Of a stretch of DNA of 64,000 nucleotides, positions 1 to 13,030 are shown piece after piece. Position 1 is the first letter of the stretch. Each line of letters starts with the position of its first letter. Source of the DNA: Phlebotomus papatasi (Eukaryota; Arthropoda; Insecta; Diptera; Psychodidae). A model generated the notes under the pieces. The model had not been told where the DNA came from, searched no databases, and worked only from the letters and a program-made list of their open reading frames with translations. The stretch is from NCBI RefSeq assembly GCF_024763615.1, contig NC_077223.1, positions 49,042,627 through 49,106,626 of the forward strand, in the 5' to 3' direction. The position numbers were made by a program, and so were the translations under genes.

Positions 1-1590
1 GTGAGAATAAATTAAAATGCAGGCAGCGTTTCATTCGTTTGTTGAATAGCGTATTTGACAAAACTGAAAATTCATTGTTGTTACTGGATGGTTTGGTTTG
101 GCATCAGACAGAAATTTCCAGCTAACCCCCAGACATCCCAAAAATCGGTATACGGGCAAAAACCCAACATAGCTCCGGAGTCGCCATCCAAAAAGTACAT
201 AAGCAAAGAGGGAAAGCGACTCACGCGAATGTGGAGAAAAATGTAGAAAACACATAACCGAGGGTGGTTCTTTGACTTCTGATGGGGTATGAGTGGATGC
301 CTGTGAAACACCAAAATGACATGAAGCAGCAACAATTTGTTTGGGGATCGGTAAAAATAGAGCCGGGAAGTTAAACGAACCGTTAAGATTTTTGTCAACT
401 GCTCGTTACGCTTTATGGCTTATTTATTTATCAAATTTCATTGGGTGGCACTTTTCATCCCCACCCAACGATCGCCCCCACAGACAACACATTCTATATA
501 CATTCCAATATGAGTCTTCTGCCAATTTCTATTTCTCTTGTTAGCCATACACTTATCCTGAGTATTCTGAAATATTTTCAAAAATGGTGCACTGAAAACT
601 TCAATTCTTCAAAAACGTTTTTGTTCTTAGGATATCCTATTTGGCTATTTTTCTGGAAATTTTTGTTTTTACAAAGTTCTACAGAGTTAGATAATACAGT
701 ATTGCGAAAGTCAACTGTAGAACTGCTATTCATGTTGTTCTGGAAAGAGTCCAGAATTACTCTTTTCAGAGAGAGAGAGAGTATGAGGAGAATTCCTGAA
801 ATATTCCCTATTGTTAGCATGTTGTTGGTTATGTGGTTATGTGCATTTCGGATGCCGCATCATCATCCACCTGACACCTAAGCTCTCGATCTCGCAATTT
901 ACTCATCCAAAACGCAAAATATGCCTCGTTTTAACTGAATTTACGCACACACTTTTGTTGAAAATTTCTGGCACAACATTGTGTGCGGGACTATTTGCGT
1001 TAGGAAATCGGGTGAATTTCGCATAAATAATCCATACGCACCAATTCCGTCGCGCCAGCAAGTACCCGAGAATGGTTTTACGGGATAGAGGAAAACGGGG
1101 TAATATTGATAACAAGCTGTGAGAAATGGAATTCTTTTAAAAAAAAATGTTTTAAGGAGGGTTGGTGTACAGAAAACTCTTTCAAAAAATGTGTTACTAA
1201 CAATTCCTGAAGATATACGAAACTTGTTATTTACTTATTTAGGTGACTGCAACGTCCTTTTAAGCGACCGGGCTTCTCCCACTAAACCTGCTTCAGTCCT
1301 GGCTAGAAGTAAGACTAAATTTATGCGGTCTCCAGATTTCTCCCATTCAGTTCCTGAAGGTCTCAAATTTCTAAACAGCAAACAATATTATATTACAGGG
1401 ATTTTAAAACATCATATTGATCAATTGCCCTGAATATACCATACCATACTGAATGATTCTTTTCCAAAGTTTTGTAGGATGGAAAGTTAGAACAGTTATA
1501 ATCCATAAATCTTAGGTCTGAAGAGCTTATTTAGTTATCTCCGGCATATCTTTTAGGTCAAACAAATTTCATGAAATCAAAATTCATATA
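1..1590. other. No supported gene
   Basis: Mixed AT-rich sequence. The longest frame (441-881, 146 codons) is hydrophobic and low in complexity, with no recognisable domain or splice context. A GA microsatellite lies at 770-780. I see nothing else. Confidence 0.6.
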
Positions 1591-2451
1591 AAGGAAAGGC
1601 TCATAATTTTGTCCAGTTTCTTATTTTGGACACTTTGAGGATAAAATTGGACAATAAAACTAAATTGATTAAAATGATGGATTTTTATTCCAATATTTGA
1701 TGAATAATGAATTTTATCTAAATATTTGTTCTTTTTGGAATATTTTAACACTAAATACGTTAAATTTTGAATATGATTTGAGTTGAAATTGCTTTGTTGA
1801 AAATTCAGTGTGAGCAATTGCTTACGAGAAATATGACAGAACTTCATGTTTACTTCAGTCTTATTTAGCTGTAGTGAAGTACTAACAATGTTTCTTCGCT
1901 TTTTTTGAGTGATATTATTGAATATTCATTGAATATTATGTTGATTCACGTTAGTGGTGATTTGTACATTTGACCTGAAGTGAGATTTGTCTTGTGAATT
2001 AGATTTTTCATGTGAAAAATAGGAAATTTTTAAGACATTTACCAGTGAGGTGATACTACTTATTTTGGACAGGTGTTTTTCTCACGAAATTTCGTGAAGT
2101 TTTAGCTTTTGTGATGACTAGGTTGGACAAATGCCTGGTGAAACAAAGGAACATCATCTCTACGAAAGAGATGTAGCGAGAAAAGCCCTGAAAGGCTCCC
2201 AGAAACGCCAGAGAATGAACGAATCCGCACGTACTTGGAGTATCGAAGTCAACTCACTTTAATGAAGTTTCCGGGCTTCTTGTGACATTTTACGTTTCTC
2301 TTACATGAACAGGAAGAGAACTTGGTAAGATTGGTTCATGAAATGAAGAACAATGGGTATCCTATTGAGGCGGATTAGCTGTCCAAATTTACAGCCAAGT
2401 TGTCCAAATTAATAACCAAGTTGTCCAAAATAAGAGCCAAATTCACCTCTA
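1591..2451 (+). mobile_element. Pogo-like deletion derivative, TTGTCCAA family
   Basis: The left end reads GGCTCATAATTTTGTCCAGT and the right end, read inward, GGCTCTTATTTTGGACA. TTGTCCAAA and TTGGACA motifs are repeated near both ends (about 1613, 1627, 1650, 2391, 2400, 2424). The inner part carries a 43-codon remnant at 2131-2262. A 432-bp relative in the opposite orientation lies at 22848-23279. Confidence 0.65.
2131..2262 (+). pseudogene. N-terminal remnant of a pogo-type transposase
   Basis: A 43-codon frame starts MPGETKEHHLYERDVARKAL and continues to NESART before reading out to a stop. The pattern (basic start, ERDVARKALK helix, ESAR) resembles the psq helix-turn-helix seen at 20784 and 52680-52928. 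No DDE domain follows. Assignment rests on this short pattern and on the surrounding transposon ends. Confidence 0.4.
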
Positions 2452-2630
2452 CATATCAATTCATTTTTACACGTATTAAAACTAAAAATGTGAAAACAGT
2501 GTCACATTAAGCCTAATTAGATAGAAAGAACATGAAAATAGCTGTCACCAGAGACACACATACTGTCACTAACTCAGTCGTTTGTTAGGAAAATTGTCAC
2601 TTGGAAAATGCCCAAACAAAAATTAACAAA

Positions 2631-2960
2631 AATGGCAAAGCGTTCAAGGCTTTGCTAAGTGCTCGAACTCGTGACTTTATATCTCAAAAATGCTAGTGCA
2701 TCATTCACCGTTTACCAATTCCAAAACGGTTTAAAGTAATACGTAAATTACCCAATAGATCACCGAAAATATATAGCTTAAAATAATAAAATAAATTTAT
2801 AAAAATAGTTAAAGGTTCATAATCCGTCCAGAATCGATTGAATCCGGTATAGCATTGGCAGAAATTTCAAGATCTTACTCCTTATATTTTGGTTCAGAAT
2901 GAATTTTTGGTTCAGAGTGAATCCGATATGATCATCCTCTGACATTCGATCGATTTAACC
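2631..2960 (+). repeat. Dispersed repeat 'L', partial copy
   Basis: GGCAAAGCGTTCAAGGCTTT, GCTCGAACTCGTGACTTTAT and CATCATTCACCGTTTACCA align with the start of 4719-5540. The rest decays into GGTTCAGA units. Confidence 0.6.
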
Positions 2961-4718
2961 TTTAGCTAAAACCGCTAAAACTGCTTATTTTGAACCACTT
3001 GGAATACGAAATTCGAACACTTATTTTTATCGAAAAACGCAGATTATTTTATTGGATGCCCTAAATAAATTTCAACATTTTGACAAAAGTGTCAATAGGA
3101 GTTCCCTGTCGAAGAGGTGTTCCTTCGACCCTAGTTCTCTAATATAGTTTTTTAATAAATCTTTCTTTAAAATTTTGATTTTAATCCTACAAAGAAAATT
3201 AAAATTTTTATTTTCGAGATAATTTAACAAATTCAAGAACCATTCCGAATAGAATAATGAAGCCGACATTGAAATAAGAAAATTTTCTATGAATAGAAAA
3301 TTACAGTTACTTATCACGTAGTACATAAATCAAATTCTTGAATCACAGGTCATACTAAGGTTAAATTTGTATTCAGATAAACCTTACTGTCCCCTATTCC
3401 AAAAAGGTTTGGGGATGATGTGTGATTTACGAGTCATTATTGCATTTTTGTTAAACATCCCGTCTGTGTATTGGACACAAGGGGGATGGACAGTATGACT
3501 ATTTTCACTGATTTACGGCTTATTTTATCATGTGTGATCCATTCATTTAGACTCCAATCCCTCAATTTCAAAAATCACATTGTTTTACCCATATTTGATT
3601 GAATCTACCACGAATTAAATACGATTGCTGTAGGAAAATTGTGAAAGAATTGATGTGGAAAATATCATCAATTTGCAAATATCAGGGGATATTCACTCAC
3701 ATAGCAATTCTTATCGATATCTCACTTCCTTTTTTGTTTTTCACTCTTTGGTGTGTGCGTGTGTGTCACATAAAAAATCAACTGGTTTTTATTGATTTTC
3801 TCCCATTTTGGTCACAGGAGACTCCCATTCTTTCTGTTTGAATATTGTATTCTTTTTTTTTTGAAAATTCTTTTGTGACTTTTGCAAAAGCGAAAGTCAA
3901 TTGCGAACGAGTTGTAAAATTGTTATATTTGCTTTGTATAGGGTCGTATTATGGAAGTATGCAATACAGAAATGTGTAATATTTTTTTTGCGGGAAATGA
4001 AGAACAGCGAGAAGGATACATTCTCAAATTGACACCCTAAACACGCACCACCCACAAACGTGGAAGATTTCATTTCAACAATTCTCAAACACCGTAAGGA
4101 CTCGGAGTTGTATACACAAGAATAGAATAGAAACAATACAGAACTCATTTTAGAACATTTTCCTGAGTATTTTGTGTGGTCTATGATGCGCAATATTTCA
4201 AATGAAATCGATTATTTTGCAAACACCATCCTCCCTAAAAACAGCCTTGATGGCATCGCAATCTCTAACCATTCTCATAGGACGGGAATGTAACGAGACA
4301 TCTCCAGCATAATTCTCTAGTTGATGTCTGTAAAAGGGGGCACTTTCTATGCGAAGCAGCATCTGAAATTGCCTCATGTTGAAGTACGGAAGTTTATGTA
4401 GGCCGCAATAAACTCAATTAGCTAATTTATTTTGCTTTTATCCAATTCTCATTTCAAATAATCCATACACAAACAAAAATGTTGTTCAATATTGTTCAAA
4501 TAGACGCACACCAGCACAATTTCCTTGACATTTCTGCACTGAGAAAAAATGAAAAAGAAGAACGAATTAAGTCAAGTTGAACTAGATTAGATTTCGGTTT
4601 ATTTTCAGTTTCATTTCAGTTTCAGCAAAATGTAACTGTTGAATCTATAGTGAAATGAAAAAAAGTGTATTTAAAAAATGGTGCACTGTGTACTGAAAAT
4701 AAGCAAATAAATCTAAAG
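2961..4718. other. No supported gene
   Basis: AT-rich, apparently single-copy. The short frames (3072-3326 minus, 3599-3841 plus, 3897-4193 minus) show no family motifs. A CACTGAGAAAAAATG tip at 4538 may be a decayed end of the CACTGAG MITE family. Confidence 0.55.
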
Positions 4719-5540
4719 GGGTGGCAAAGCGTCCCATAGGCTTTGCGAAGTTCTCGAACTCGTGACTTAGATGCTAAAACTCAAAAGTACTTTCGCATTA
4801 TTTACCGTCTACCGGTTCTCAACTGATTTTTGAACCGATGCACAAATCACTTAGAAGATCCCACAAAAATAGTTTTAATTCAAAAATTACTTATCGGTTC
4901 ATAACCAATTTATTGCCGGTTCATAACCGATTTGAACCGATTTATCAATTACTCCAAATATTGCCTAAAATAACTTAGGAGTAATATAATTGAATTTCAG
5001 ATAAAAATGAATTATCGGTTGTAAAACAGTTCATTACTGATTCATAACGGATTAAATCGATTCAGACTTATCAGGAAGTCCAAAACCTTTTCAACGAGCC
5101 CAAACATGATACCAATCGGTTGAGAAATACATTCTATAGAGCCTTTTTAACCCTTGATCTTGAAAACCGTTATTAAAAATGATTCAACAGTACTTTTGTG
5201 TATGGGCGAAAGCCCTCCTAGGTAATCTCTAAAATAATATCCAAAAGGACGAAGAAAATGAGAGGCATGTTAAGGGTCCCAGGGTCAACTTATAAGAGGG
5301 GTCTCCCAAAGGTCCCAAGTTTCTATCTTTAACCGTTTGGGCTCTAATCGTAGTAACGGCTGACCTAAACGCACAGACGGGCTAAGTGACTAGCTAACTG
5401 TCACGCATCATTTCTCAGGAATCGTCTAAGACGTGGAGATATGTTGAGTAGAGTGGTCCCGAGGGGTGAAAGGTGAATATTTTGAGGGATGAAAAAAATC
5501 GAGGGAACTGTTCTCTCTGTAGAGTTCGAGCAGTAAAAAG
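4719..5540 (+). repeat. Dispersed repeat 'L', longest copy (about 0.8 kb)
   Basis: Starts GGTGGCAAAGCGTCCCATAG, then CTCGAACTCGTGACTTAGAT and TACTTTCGCATTATTTACCG, followed by many CGGTTCATAACC units, the phrase TCCCAAGTTTCTATCTTTAA-CCGTTTGG, and a closing GTAGAGTTCGAGCAGTA. Other copies are 14702-15362 (complete), 2631-2960 and 12795-13030 (partial), all on the plus strand. The head might be pol III-derived (CTCGAACTC), but I cannot show a full A/B box pair. Confidence 0.75.
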
Positions 5541-5652
5541 ATATTATAGACCAATAATTCGGCACCATCGTGAATTGTGTCACAATTTTGTTGAAAAAAA
5601 ATATTTTTAAGGTTTAGTTAGGTGATAAAAAATGCTTAATTATTTATGAACC

Positions 5653-6245
5653 ACACTAAGAAAAACGCTATAGAGTTGAAGCAACTCTATCGCCGAGTTG
5701 AATTAACTGGAATGATATCGATGAAATTGTTACACTATTTTGTTGTAAAATGCGATGAATTATTTCAACGCATATCTGCTACTTATTACTCTTTTTCGAT
5801 GTAAAATTTCATATCGACTGAAGTATATGATTAATCGTTTTCGATTTAAGAATATACCTCAGTCAAGATGATTGACTAACAGTTTTCATAAATACGTGTG
5901 CAGTGCATCATATACGAATATCATGTAACATGCGATCTCGAGATCAAGAATAAAATTAATAAAAGAAATGATAAAATAAAAGAAAACGAAAAATAAACAT
6001 AAAGTAACAAAATGTATCCATTCAGCGATTTTAAAGAGTTATTTTAACTCTTAAAACGAGTTATTTTAACTATTAAAAATAGTTAGTATTATAACTGTTT
6101 TTTTTATATATAAATTTTAAGGAAAAAAAGAGTTAAAATTATTCCAAATATTACACCCAAATAGAAGTAGAATTAACTCTAAAAAGCAACGAAAAAAGAG
6201 TTAATTTAACATCAATTCGAGTAGGTTTTACTCGTTTTTTCTAAA
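5653..6245. mobile_element. Possible MITE with GAGTTAAA motifs
   Basis: ACTAAGAAAAACG at the left and CGTTTTTTCT at the right form a weak terminal inverted repeat. The inner flanks hold repeated AACTCTA/GAGTTATTTTAACTC motifs (6040-6075, 6120-6200). Borders are uncertain. Confidence 0.4.
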
Positions 6246-6360
6246 TAAATGTTCTTCTTATGTAAGTTAATCTCTCCAAGTTGAAAATGTTGAAATTTGA
6301 AAAAAAAAAACTGCCCCTGAAGAATCAATTTAAGTAATAGTCGAGCGGTAACAGACGTTG

Positions 6361-6816
6361 TGTAGAATTTTAAAAACTCGGGAGATAAACTCCTTCCGGG
6401 TGCGTCAGTGGTGTTTCTCTTTTCAGGGACACGAGCAACACAAGATTCTTTGCGAGGGCGCTTCAGTGCGCCCTCCTCAGTGGTCAAATTTTGATATTGT
6501 CTCTGAAAATTGTCACAACTACCTCCACTACTTCTAATGATGGTACACAGGGAATTTTGGGATTTCTCTGCGGGAGCACTGCACTGGACATTGGTCAGGG
6601 GCCAATAAATTAGCCTGTGTACGCTCATTAGGAGTAGTGGAGGTTTGAGACAACTTTCAGAGACAATATCACTTTTTGACAACTCACTGAGGAATGCGCA
6701 CTGCAGCGCAGAAAGTTTTGGCAAAGAATCTTGTGTGTTTTTCTTGTCCCTAAAATGAGAAACACCGCTAACGCACCCGGAAGCAGGTTATCTCCCTGAG
6801 TCTTTAAAATTTTACA
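6361..6816. mobile_element. 456-bp imperfect palindrome
   Basis: The left arm (GTAGAATTTTAAAAACTCGG, GGGTGCGTCAGTGGTGTTTC, CAACACAAGATTCTTTGC) is mirrored on the right (GCAAAGAATCTTGTGTGTTT, GAAACACCGCTAACGCACCC, TCTTTAAAATTTTAC). The centre is near 6588. The 170-codon minus-strand frame that spans it (6724-6212) is a by-product and is not supported as a gene. Confidence 0.78.
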
Positions 6817-8618
6817 ATTGAAGTAATTTCTCCCAAATAGTGTTAAAACCGCAAAATTTTACAAAAATCAGTCTATGGGGTTGGTATTCAATCTCTGCTT
6901 CAGAAGCTTTCTATATGCTCTCAGTGTATTTACAAAAAATTTTGCAAAATTAAGTGGAACGCGTTCTAATTAACTTGAAACCAAAAAAAATGTAAATTCC
7001 AACTAATATTGAATCAACCAGGGGGATGACATTAGCTCTGAAAAATGCGACCAGTATTGGTATAAATTTTTCCTGTTTTCGTACACATTTCGCGAGATAT
7101 CTCCGAAACTACGTAGGTTGCCATTTTGGGGTTTTCGGTTGTCCATTCCATATTAAATTGGCTTTTATTTTGTATTTGTATTTTTTGCTAATTCATTCCA
7201 CAAAGACAGAAAATATCGAATAAACTTCAAAGTTTCTTCGGCACGCTACAAACACATGGGAAACATAGGAAACGTCATGCACCTGGAATCAACCATACAA
7301 AATAAAAGCATAGGCATTATAATGGGAAGGAACCTAAAGTTAAATCCCTTGATGTTTTGGTTTGAGAATTTACTTACAGTTTCCCTGAGTATTTTCTCTG
7401 TGTACGAAACAAAAATAGTTCGTTTTTAAAAAAGAAAAGTTGTTGTTTTTTTTAAGAAAAATGCAAAAAGAAACCAGTATATTCTTTGTCTCAGTGCACG
7501 TTTCTGCTCCTTGTTGAATTTTCCACCCTCCCTAAGAAATATCTGCCTTAACTAACGGTGGGTTGGATGAAAAATGTAGGAGAGTTTGCGATGATGATGA
7601 AGAAAGCAGCTAAACTACGACGACGCCAAAGTATAACTTGGCTGGATAAATACGACATTGTTGACTTGTTGAATTTATGTTTCCGGGAGAGGTTATTATT
7701 TAACTTTATGTCAGCTTCTGCTTGCATTCTTCATATTATGTTTCTCTCATCTATATAAATCCTTAGGGGTGGTCTCAATGACTGATAGGAAAAAAATCTT
7801 CATGTGCATCTCAAGACTTTCACTCAATTTCCAGAGTTTTCTTTTGGTCACTTTGTCTTATCCAATTGCTTAACACAACCACCTATCTCTTGTTTTTCTT
7901 TATTGAATCAATGCTTTTGGAGCCAGTGAGATTTGTTCATTGATGATGTTTGCGAATCTAGGACGGTGGCAGAAAAATAGGAGAACACCCTAAAGCACAA
8001 AAACAAATATTTTCGCAGCTTTTTCCCACCCATTTATGTTTTTTTTTTTTTGATATTTTATATCATCCCCTAAGTTCGTCGTTCGACGTATTCCACAATG
8101 TTATTGTGGTATATTTTCTTGTTATCTGTCGCACGTGGGATATTTAGTGACTTTTTCCGTTAGAAAACTCTTCCAATAATTTTGCCTGGAGGAGATTGTG
8201 AAAAATAAGATTTTTTCCTGAAAAATAGTTTCTTATTCTCGTTCACAATTTCGTTAGAAATCTATTTATCTAAAAAAAATATTTGATGAAAGATTGTCTA
8301 CTATATATATATATATATATATCATATTCTTGGACACAAAGTGAATTCGATTTTATAAAATTGAAATGTTCTGATTTTATGCTTGAACTCTGAAAATGAC
8401 GCATACAATCTCCAGCAATCTCTTGATTTTTTGACTCCTCAAAATTTCCAATTTTCACTCCTCGGGGACAACTTTTTACAATATATGAATCATGCAATTT
8501 TTGTCTTTCTGTTCGGTTTGCATCAGGCGTATATATGTATATGCGTAAATATTCGAAAATGCTATTGAATTTCTGAAAACGATTTTTCAGGGACAAGAGT
8601 AAAAAAAAACTCTCTCTA
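6817..8618. other. No supported gene
   Basis: Apparently single-copy AT-rich DNA with a poly-T run (8041-8051) and the TA microsatellite. Nothing coding can be supported. Confidence 0.55.
8302..8322. repeat. TA dinucleotide microsatellite
   Basis: About ten uninterrupted TA units. Confidence 0.9.
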
Positions 8619-10432
8619 GGGTAATTTGTCTAAAGCGAGACAGTTTGGAAAGTTGGACAAAACAGTGTGGAATGTGAGACACCTCCTTAAAAACTTGATA
8701 ATAAATCAATTAAATATTTCAATTTTCGATAAAAAGATTATTAAACGTAATTTTGTTATAATTTGAGAAGTTAAAAATTCAAAAGTCGTTATTAAACAAT
8801 CAAAGGGTGACTTGCAAGAAGAATTTAAGTTCTTGGTACCACTTTGCCTATTTTCCTACAGTCACGTGCTGTGGACTTTCTTTGCCGTCTTCTTTAAAGT
8901 CGTCAGTCTGTTTATCTGACGGAGTTCCTAGTGTCGGGTCCTTCTGTTAGGATATCATGCCTCGCCGTGTCGAAATCGGGGAGTCGCATTCTTCATATTT
9001 TCCTCTTTGTTGAGGGAGTTATTCTCTGGAATAAACTTCCCAGAGAAGAGAAACGGCGGCTTATCCAAACCTTTTTGGCGCCGTAGTCTTGTTTTCTTAA
9101 TTTGATTTTTTTGTTTTCTGGTCAGGAAGATTTTTTTTGTTAATTATACAGATGGCTTATACAACCTGAGAAGGAGTTTTGGACCGTTTTACTCTGGAGT
9201 AGGTTGGTCACCAACACTTAGACGCCGGTGGGCGCAAAAGAATGCTTCCTGACCACATTTATTTGTTTATTATTTATATATATCTCTGTAATTAATCTTT
9301 TTTTTGTGTATTAGGCTTTCAAGAGTGCAAGCTCAAAAGCAATTTATTGAATAAATTGAAAATTGAAATTTAAAAAAATGTATTGCATGCGTGATATTCA
9401 TAACCTTGACACAGTATTTGTCATTTTCTCTGTTTCTTATGGAAGTTGCTAGGAAAATATCAAAGTGTTTTGTTTGATTTTTCGGCATAATTTGTGAAAT
9501 ATTATTAAGTCCGTAGTGAAAATCGAAGGACATACATTTATTTAAAAGATGAATAAAAAATATTTGTGAAATGTTACATTTAAAAAAGATAGAAAAGTGA
9601 TTTAATTTCGTGTTGCTTTCAAAACCAGTTTTATGAAATCTTGGACAAGTTGATTTTGTGAATGAATTTGGTGGTTTTGTGCAGTGAAATCATATTAACA
9701 AGGACAACAAAGATCCTTAAGTACCCGGAGAAATAGTTGCAACAGCAGTTAGCAGCTGATTAGGAGAAAATCTCCTGGAAAAGGCTGCAAGGATTTCCAG
9801 ATTCCGAAGACCACTTTTTCTGATAGAGTGGGTAGTAAATATCGCAAAAACACCTGGAGAAAGACAAAGAGGATCCTCTACAGAACTCCCAAAACAAGTG
9901 GAAAAGGACCTGAGTGGATTGGGTATTGAAATATGCTAAAAAGTTGCATCCGCTTTAAAACTATAACTGCTGGACAGTGCGAGGCGTCTGTGAAATTTAC
10001 AGAACCTCTTTTTGGTTGGACGTCCAGGAAGTTCTTGGTAATGAGCGTTCCTCATCTGTTACCCGGACATAAAGGAGGGATTAGCATAACCATCCAATGT
10101 GCAAGTATACGCAGAAAACCCTCAACATTTGATTTTCAACATATTTCGTATAATATTTTGTCATTAATATCACTATGTCCAACTTTCCAAAAAGTTTTGT
10201 CCCGATTTCCAAAATATTGTCCATCTTTTCAAAATGTGTTGTTTTTTAAATTGATGGAATATTCCAATTAATTGGTTGAAGAAATATTTGTTAAAAACTG
10301 TTAAGATTCTGTTAGAATATTTCACAAGCAATCTCATGTTGCAGAAAAAATGAAAAAAAAATATTTAATCGGTTTAAAAATGCATTTGAAATTGAACTTT
10401 TTCTTAAGTGTCACCCTTTCCACAATTCACCC
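8619..10432 (+). mobile_element. Probable pogo-like transposon interrupted by a LINE
   Basis: The ends after TA are GGGTAATTTGTC and, read inward from the right, GGGTGAATTGTGG. Subterminal GGAAAGTTGGACAAAA and TCCAACTTTCCAAAA are inverted counterparts. A weak transposase remnant lies at 9755-9935, including GERQRGSSTELPKQVEKDL, which resembles the linker after the helix-turn-helix in pogo-type transposases. A LINE 3' end (8860-9370) is inserted near the left end. Boundaries are less certain than for the shorter elements because the terminal repeat is short. Confidence 0.5.
8860..9370 (+). mobile_element. Non-LTR retrotransposon (LINE) 3' end
   Basis: At about 8998-9086 the plus strand reads VEGVILWNKLPREEKRRLIQ then TFLAP and a stop. 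This is the typical C-terminal tail of LINE reverse-transcriptase proteins (a WN-LP motif followed by a basic stretch). An untranslated region follows and ends near 9370 in repeats of TTGAA/ATTGA type. A related copy on the minus strand at 37757-38345 has the same VILWNFLPRE motif and the same kind of tail. 5'-truncated. Confidence 0.72.
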
Positions 10433-10565
10433 TAGAAAACCTTTAGCTCAATATAGAGCCAAGTGTGGATTTGTTAGAAATATTTTAAAATTCATTGTAA
10501 GTCTGAAACTCATAAACCGAAATATAATATTGTAAAAAAATCTATTTTATAACACTACCCAAATA

Positions 10566-10764
10566 GAGGGAGGTGGGGCTACTTTGAGCTGTGGGGCTAC
10601 ATTGAAATATGATTTTTCGTCTATTTCTATAAATGAACTTGGTCTTTTCAAGTATTTTATATAGATTCACAATTGTTTTATCTATCCAAATTACATCATA
10701 TTAAAATCCAGTTTCTTTTAGAAATATGCGAAAAAATCGTATAACAATGTAACCCCACCTCCCC
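10566..10764. mobile_element. TA-flanked MITE, GTGGGGCTAC family (199 bp)
   Basis: TA at 10564-10565 and 10765-10766. The tips are GAGGGAGGTGGGGCTACTTT and, inward from the right, GGGGAGGTGGGGTTACATTG. GTGGGGCTAC is repeated at 10574 and 10591. Confidence 0.82.
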
Positions 10765-10992
10765 TACTATTTTCGACAATATTTTGAGTGATTTACAACT
10801 CTATTCAAATTGTTTGTGAATTGGTAAAGAACCAAAATCCAGAGAGAAAAAAATTTACAAAGTTGATGAATTGATGACCATGATGCTTTCACTCATATCC
10901 TCGTTCAATAAACTTTGTTAAAGTAAATTTATTTGAAACTACTTGTGATGTATAAAATATGTACAAACACATTATCTAACTATCATCCAATG

Positions 10993-11160
10993 ATTGAGGA
11001 TCTCGATGGCGCAATAGGCAAGATCACTGGATCTAGGGCGGATGAGATCTCTGACTCGACTCTCACAGTTCTTGGTTGTGAGTTCGAGTTCCGCCCGGTG
11101 CAAACAACTGAATGTTTAGAAAAAGACACTTTCACTGTGATATAACGTAATAAAAATGCA
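10993..11160 (+). mobile_element. tRNA-derived SINE, copy A
   Basis: A pol III A box (TGGCGCAATAGG, 11007-11018) is followed about 65 bp later by a B box (GAGTTCGAGTTCC, 11080-11092) in a tRNA-like head (CTCGATGGCGCAATAGGCAA, ACTCTCACAGTT). The spacing is longer than in a real tRNA gene and no clover-leaf with matching acceptor stem closes. Copy B at 23316 shares the ordered parts (CGACT-TCACAGTT, GTGAGTTCGAGT, CCGCCCG-TGCAAA). Confidence 0.75.
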
Positions 11161-12338
11161 CCGCCTCTGCCCAAAAAACTCCGGGGCAACGGAAAAAGCA
11201 TCCACATCACGGGGAAGCCGCTCCTGGGCGGTCTACAATGGACTTAGCACATTCTTCCAACACGAGATGTACGACTTTGAAGCATGATTTCATTGTAAAA
11301 AAATCTATCTCTATACGATTAAATAATCCAAACGATTTATAAATATGTGCTCTTTCTGAATTTAAGCCATTTATTGCCCTTAGCGTCGAGTATTTTTCTA
11401 CCACCTCACTCTTAAATTGTGAATTTTCCAAATAGGGTTACTGTCACATGTCGTTTTTCTATATATGTGGACAAAATAAGGAGGGTAAAAAGAGAAGGTG
11501 GCTATAATGACAGAAATAACACTAAAATGAATGACTTTAATTTATCGCATCTCGCAATGTCAGTCATCCGGAAATGATCTCCGGTTACTTTTCAGGACCC
11601 TCTAGAAATCTCCAAGAGTGTACAGTCAGTGGGTTTGGCTATTAACATATATAGGGAGACCTCGATTAGGTTCTCCAACAAGTTTATTATATTAGAATTA
11701 CAGAGTGGAATGGTATGAGGTTGTGTTTTGTGAATTGGAAAAGCCACTCCGGCGTGCGGACACACTCCAAGAGACATCAACATTTTGGGAGTATGGTGTA
11801 GGATTAATTCATGTAATTGTTGCCATTTTACAACTCTTACTCATCCTCCAACTTTTCCCATTTCCAAATGTTATAGGTAGAAAATGCGAAGCTGTGACAC
11901 CCCTTTCCACTTGACATTGCTTGATTTCCATCTCGAGCGTGTGTTCCCCTTTCAATTTGGCGCGCTTAGGGAAATCTTATCAGTTGTCTCAAAATATCAT
12001 TCAATTCACCATGCGACTATGATATCACCCAAAGAGATGTATCTCGTATACCCATTTGTACCCTTTACAGGGGAAATATATCCCATCATCCAAAGATTTG
12101 AATATTGGAGTGTCACTCCTAACAGCTTCAAATATACCCGATGAAGTGATTAATTTTATTTCTCAGAGGACAGAGAAACTTTGACTATAACTTTGAAGTC
12201 ATTCACCTGGTGCGACGAAGATAATTCTTGGAATAAGAAAAACTTCCTGATAAACCTAAATGACCTTGTTCAGATGAAATTGTTATTTCGGAATACAGAA
12301 AAGTATTATGGAACTAAAATTCAGTTTATGAATAAATA
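11161..12338. other. Single-copy-looking sequence without a supported gene
   Basis: Moderate GC patches (11700-12100) with short unrelated frames. No splice-linked coding segments were recognised. Confidence 0.5.
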
Positions 12339-12440
12339 GTGTAAGTGTACCAAATTTCGGCATAGTTGCATGCAAGCGCTACAGTCTTAAGTTTGAAATG
12401 TAATATTTTCAATACAAATTAATTTTTTTAAACTTATTTT
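12339..12440. mobile_element. One end of a TTTCGGCCA-family element
   Basis: TGTAAGTGTACCAAATTTCG, then TAGTTGCATGCAAGCG and TTTGAAATGTAATATTTTCA, are the complement of the right ends at 21200-21278 and 56890-56963. The opposite end is not found. Confidence 0.6.
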
Positions 12441-12794
12441 TAAAGAGTGTTTTTTGGAATCTTGTAGATAGTTTTTAGTATTTGTTTTCTCTAAAATCAT
12501 TCTTAAAACATTATAAAATTGATAAAAATATAGACATAGCTTGGGTAATATTTCGTCCACCTTGATTCTCATAGTCCCTTGCTCTTCCGGAATTATTCCA
12601 AAGTCTTTTCACATAACCTCGTCTCGTTCGTCAATGCGACATTTAATGTTTTTTTTACATTTTGTAATCTCCAAGGTATGCAAAAAGTTAAAATTCTTGG
12701 AAATTTGGAGAACAAAAAAAGTGACCGAAATTGCATGCTGGCCGAAATTTTGTACAGTTATCCTACAATTTTTGCTCTTGATTTTTTTTTTATT

Positions 12795-13030
12795 TTAATC
12801 GGTAAACTCGAACCCATGACGTGGCTTCGATGCTATGCCTCAAAAGTACTTTCGCATCATTTACCGCTTACCGATTCACAACCAATATGAATCGTTTCAT
12901 AACTCACTCAAAAGATCGTCCAAAATAGCTGAGGTATAATACATTGATTTTCGGACAAAAATTACTAATCGGTTCATAACCGAATGAAATCGGTTCAGAT
13001 TTATCAGAAATTCCAAGATACTTGAGAGTT
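12795..13030 (+). repeat. Dispersed repeat 'L', partial copy
   Basis: AATCGGTAAACTCGAACCCA, TGACGTGGCTTCGATGCTAT, AAAAGTACTTTCGCATCATT and CGGTTCATAACCGA align with 4750-5080. The head and tail are missing. Confidence 0.65.

Noticed and set aside
441..881. 146-codon open frame on the plus strand
   Set aside because: Hydrophobic, Phe/Leu-rich composition from T-rich DNA, with no domain, splice support or clear start context.
6212..6724. 170-codon open frame on the minus strand
   Set aside because: It runs across a 456-bp palindrome (6361-6816) and shows no protein family signal; the frame is a by-product of the inverted repeat.
11000..11095. Possible tRNA gene
   Set aside because: A and B boxes are present, but spacing is too wide, no acceptor stem closes, and a second copy carries a SINE tail; best read as a SINE.
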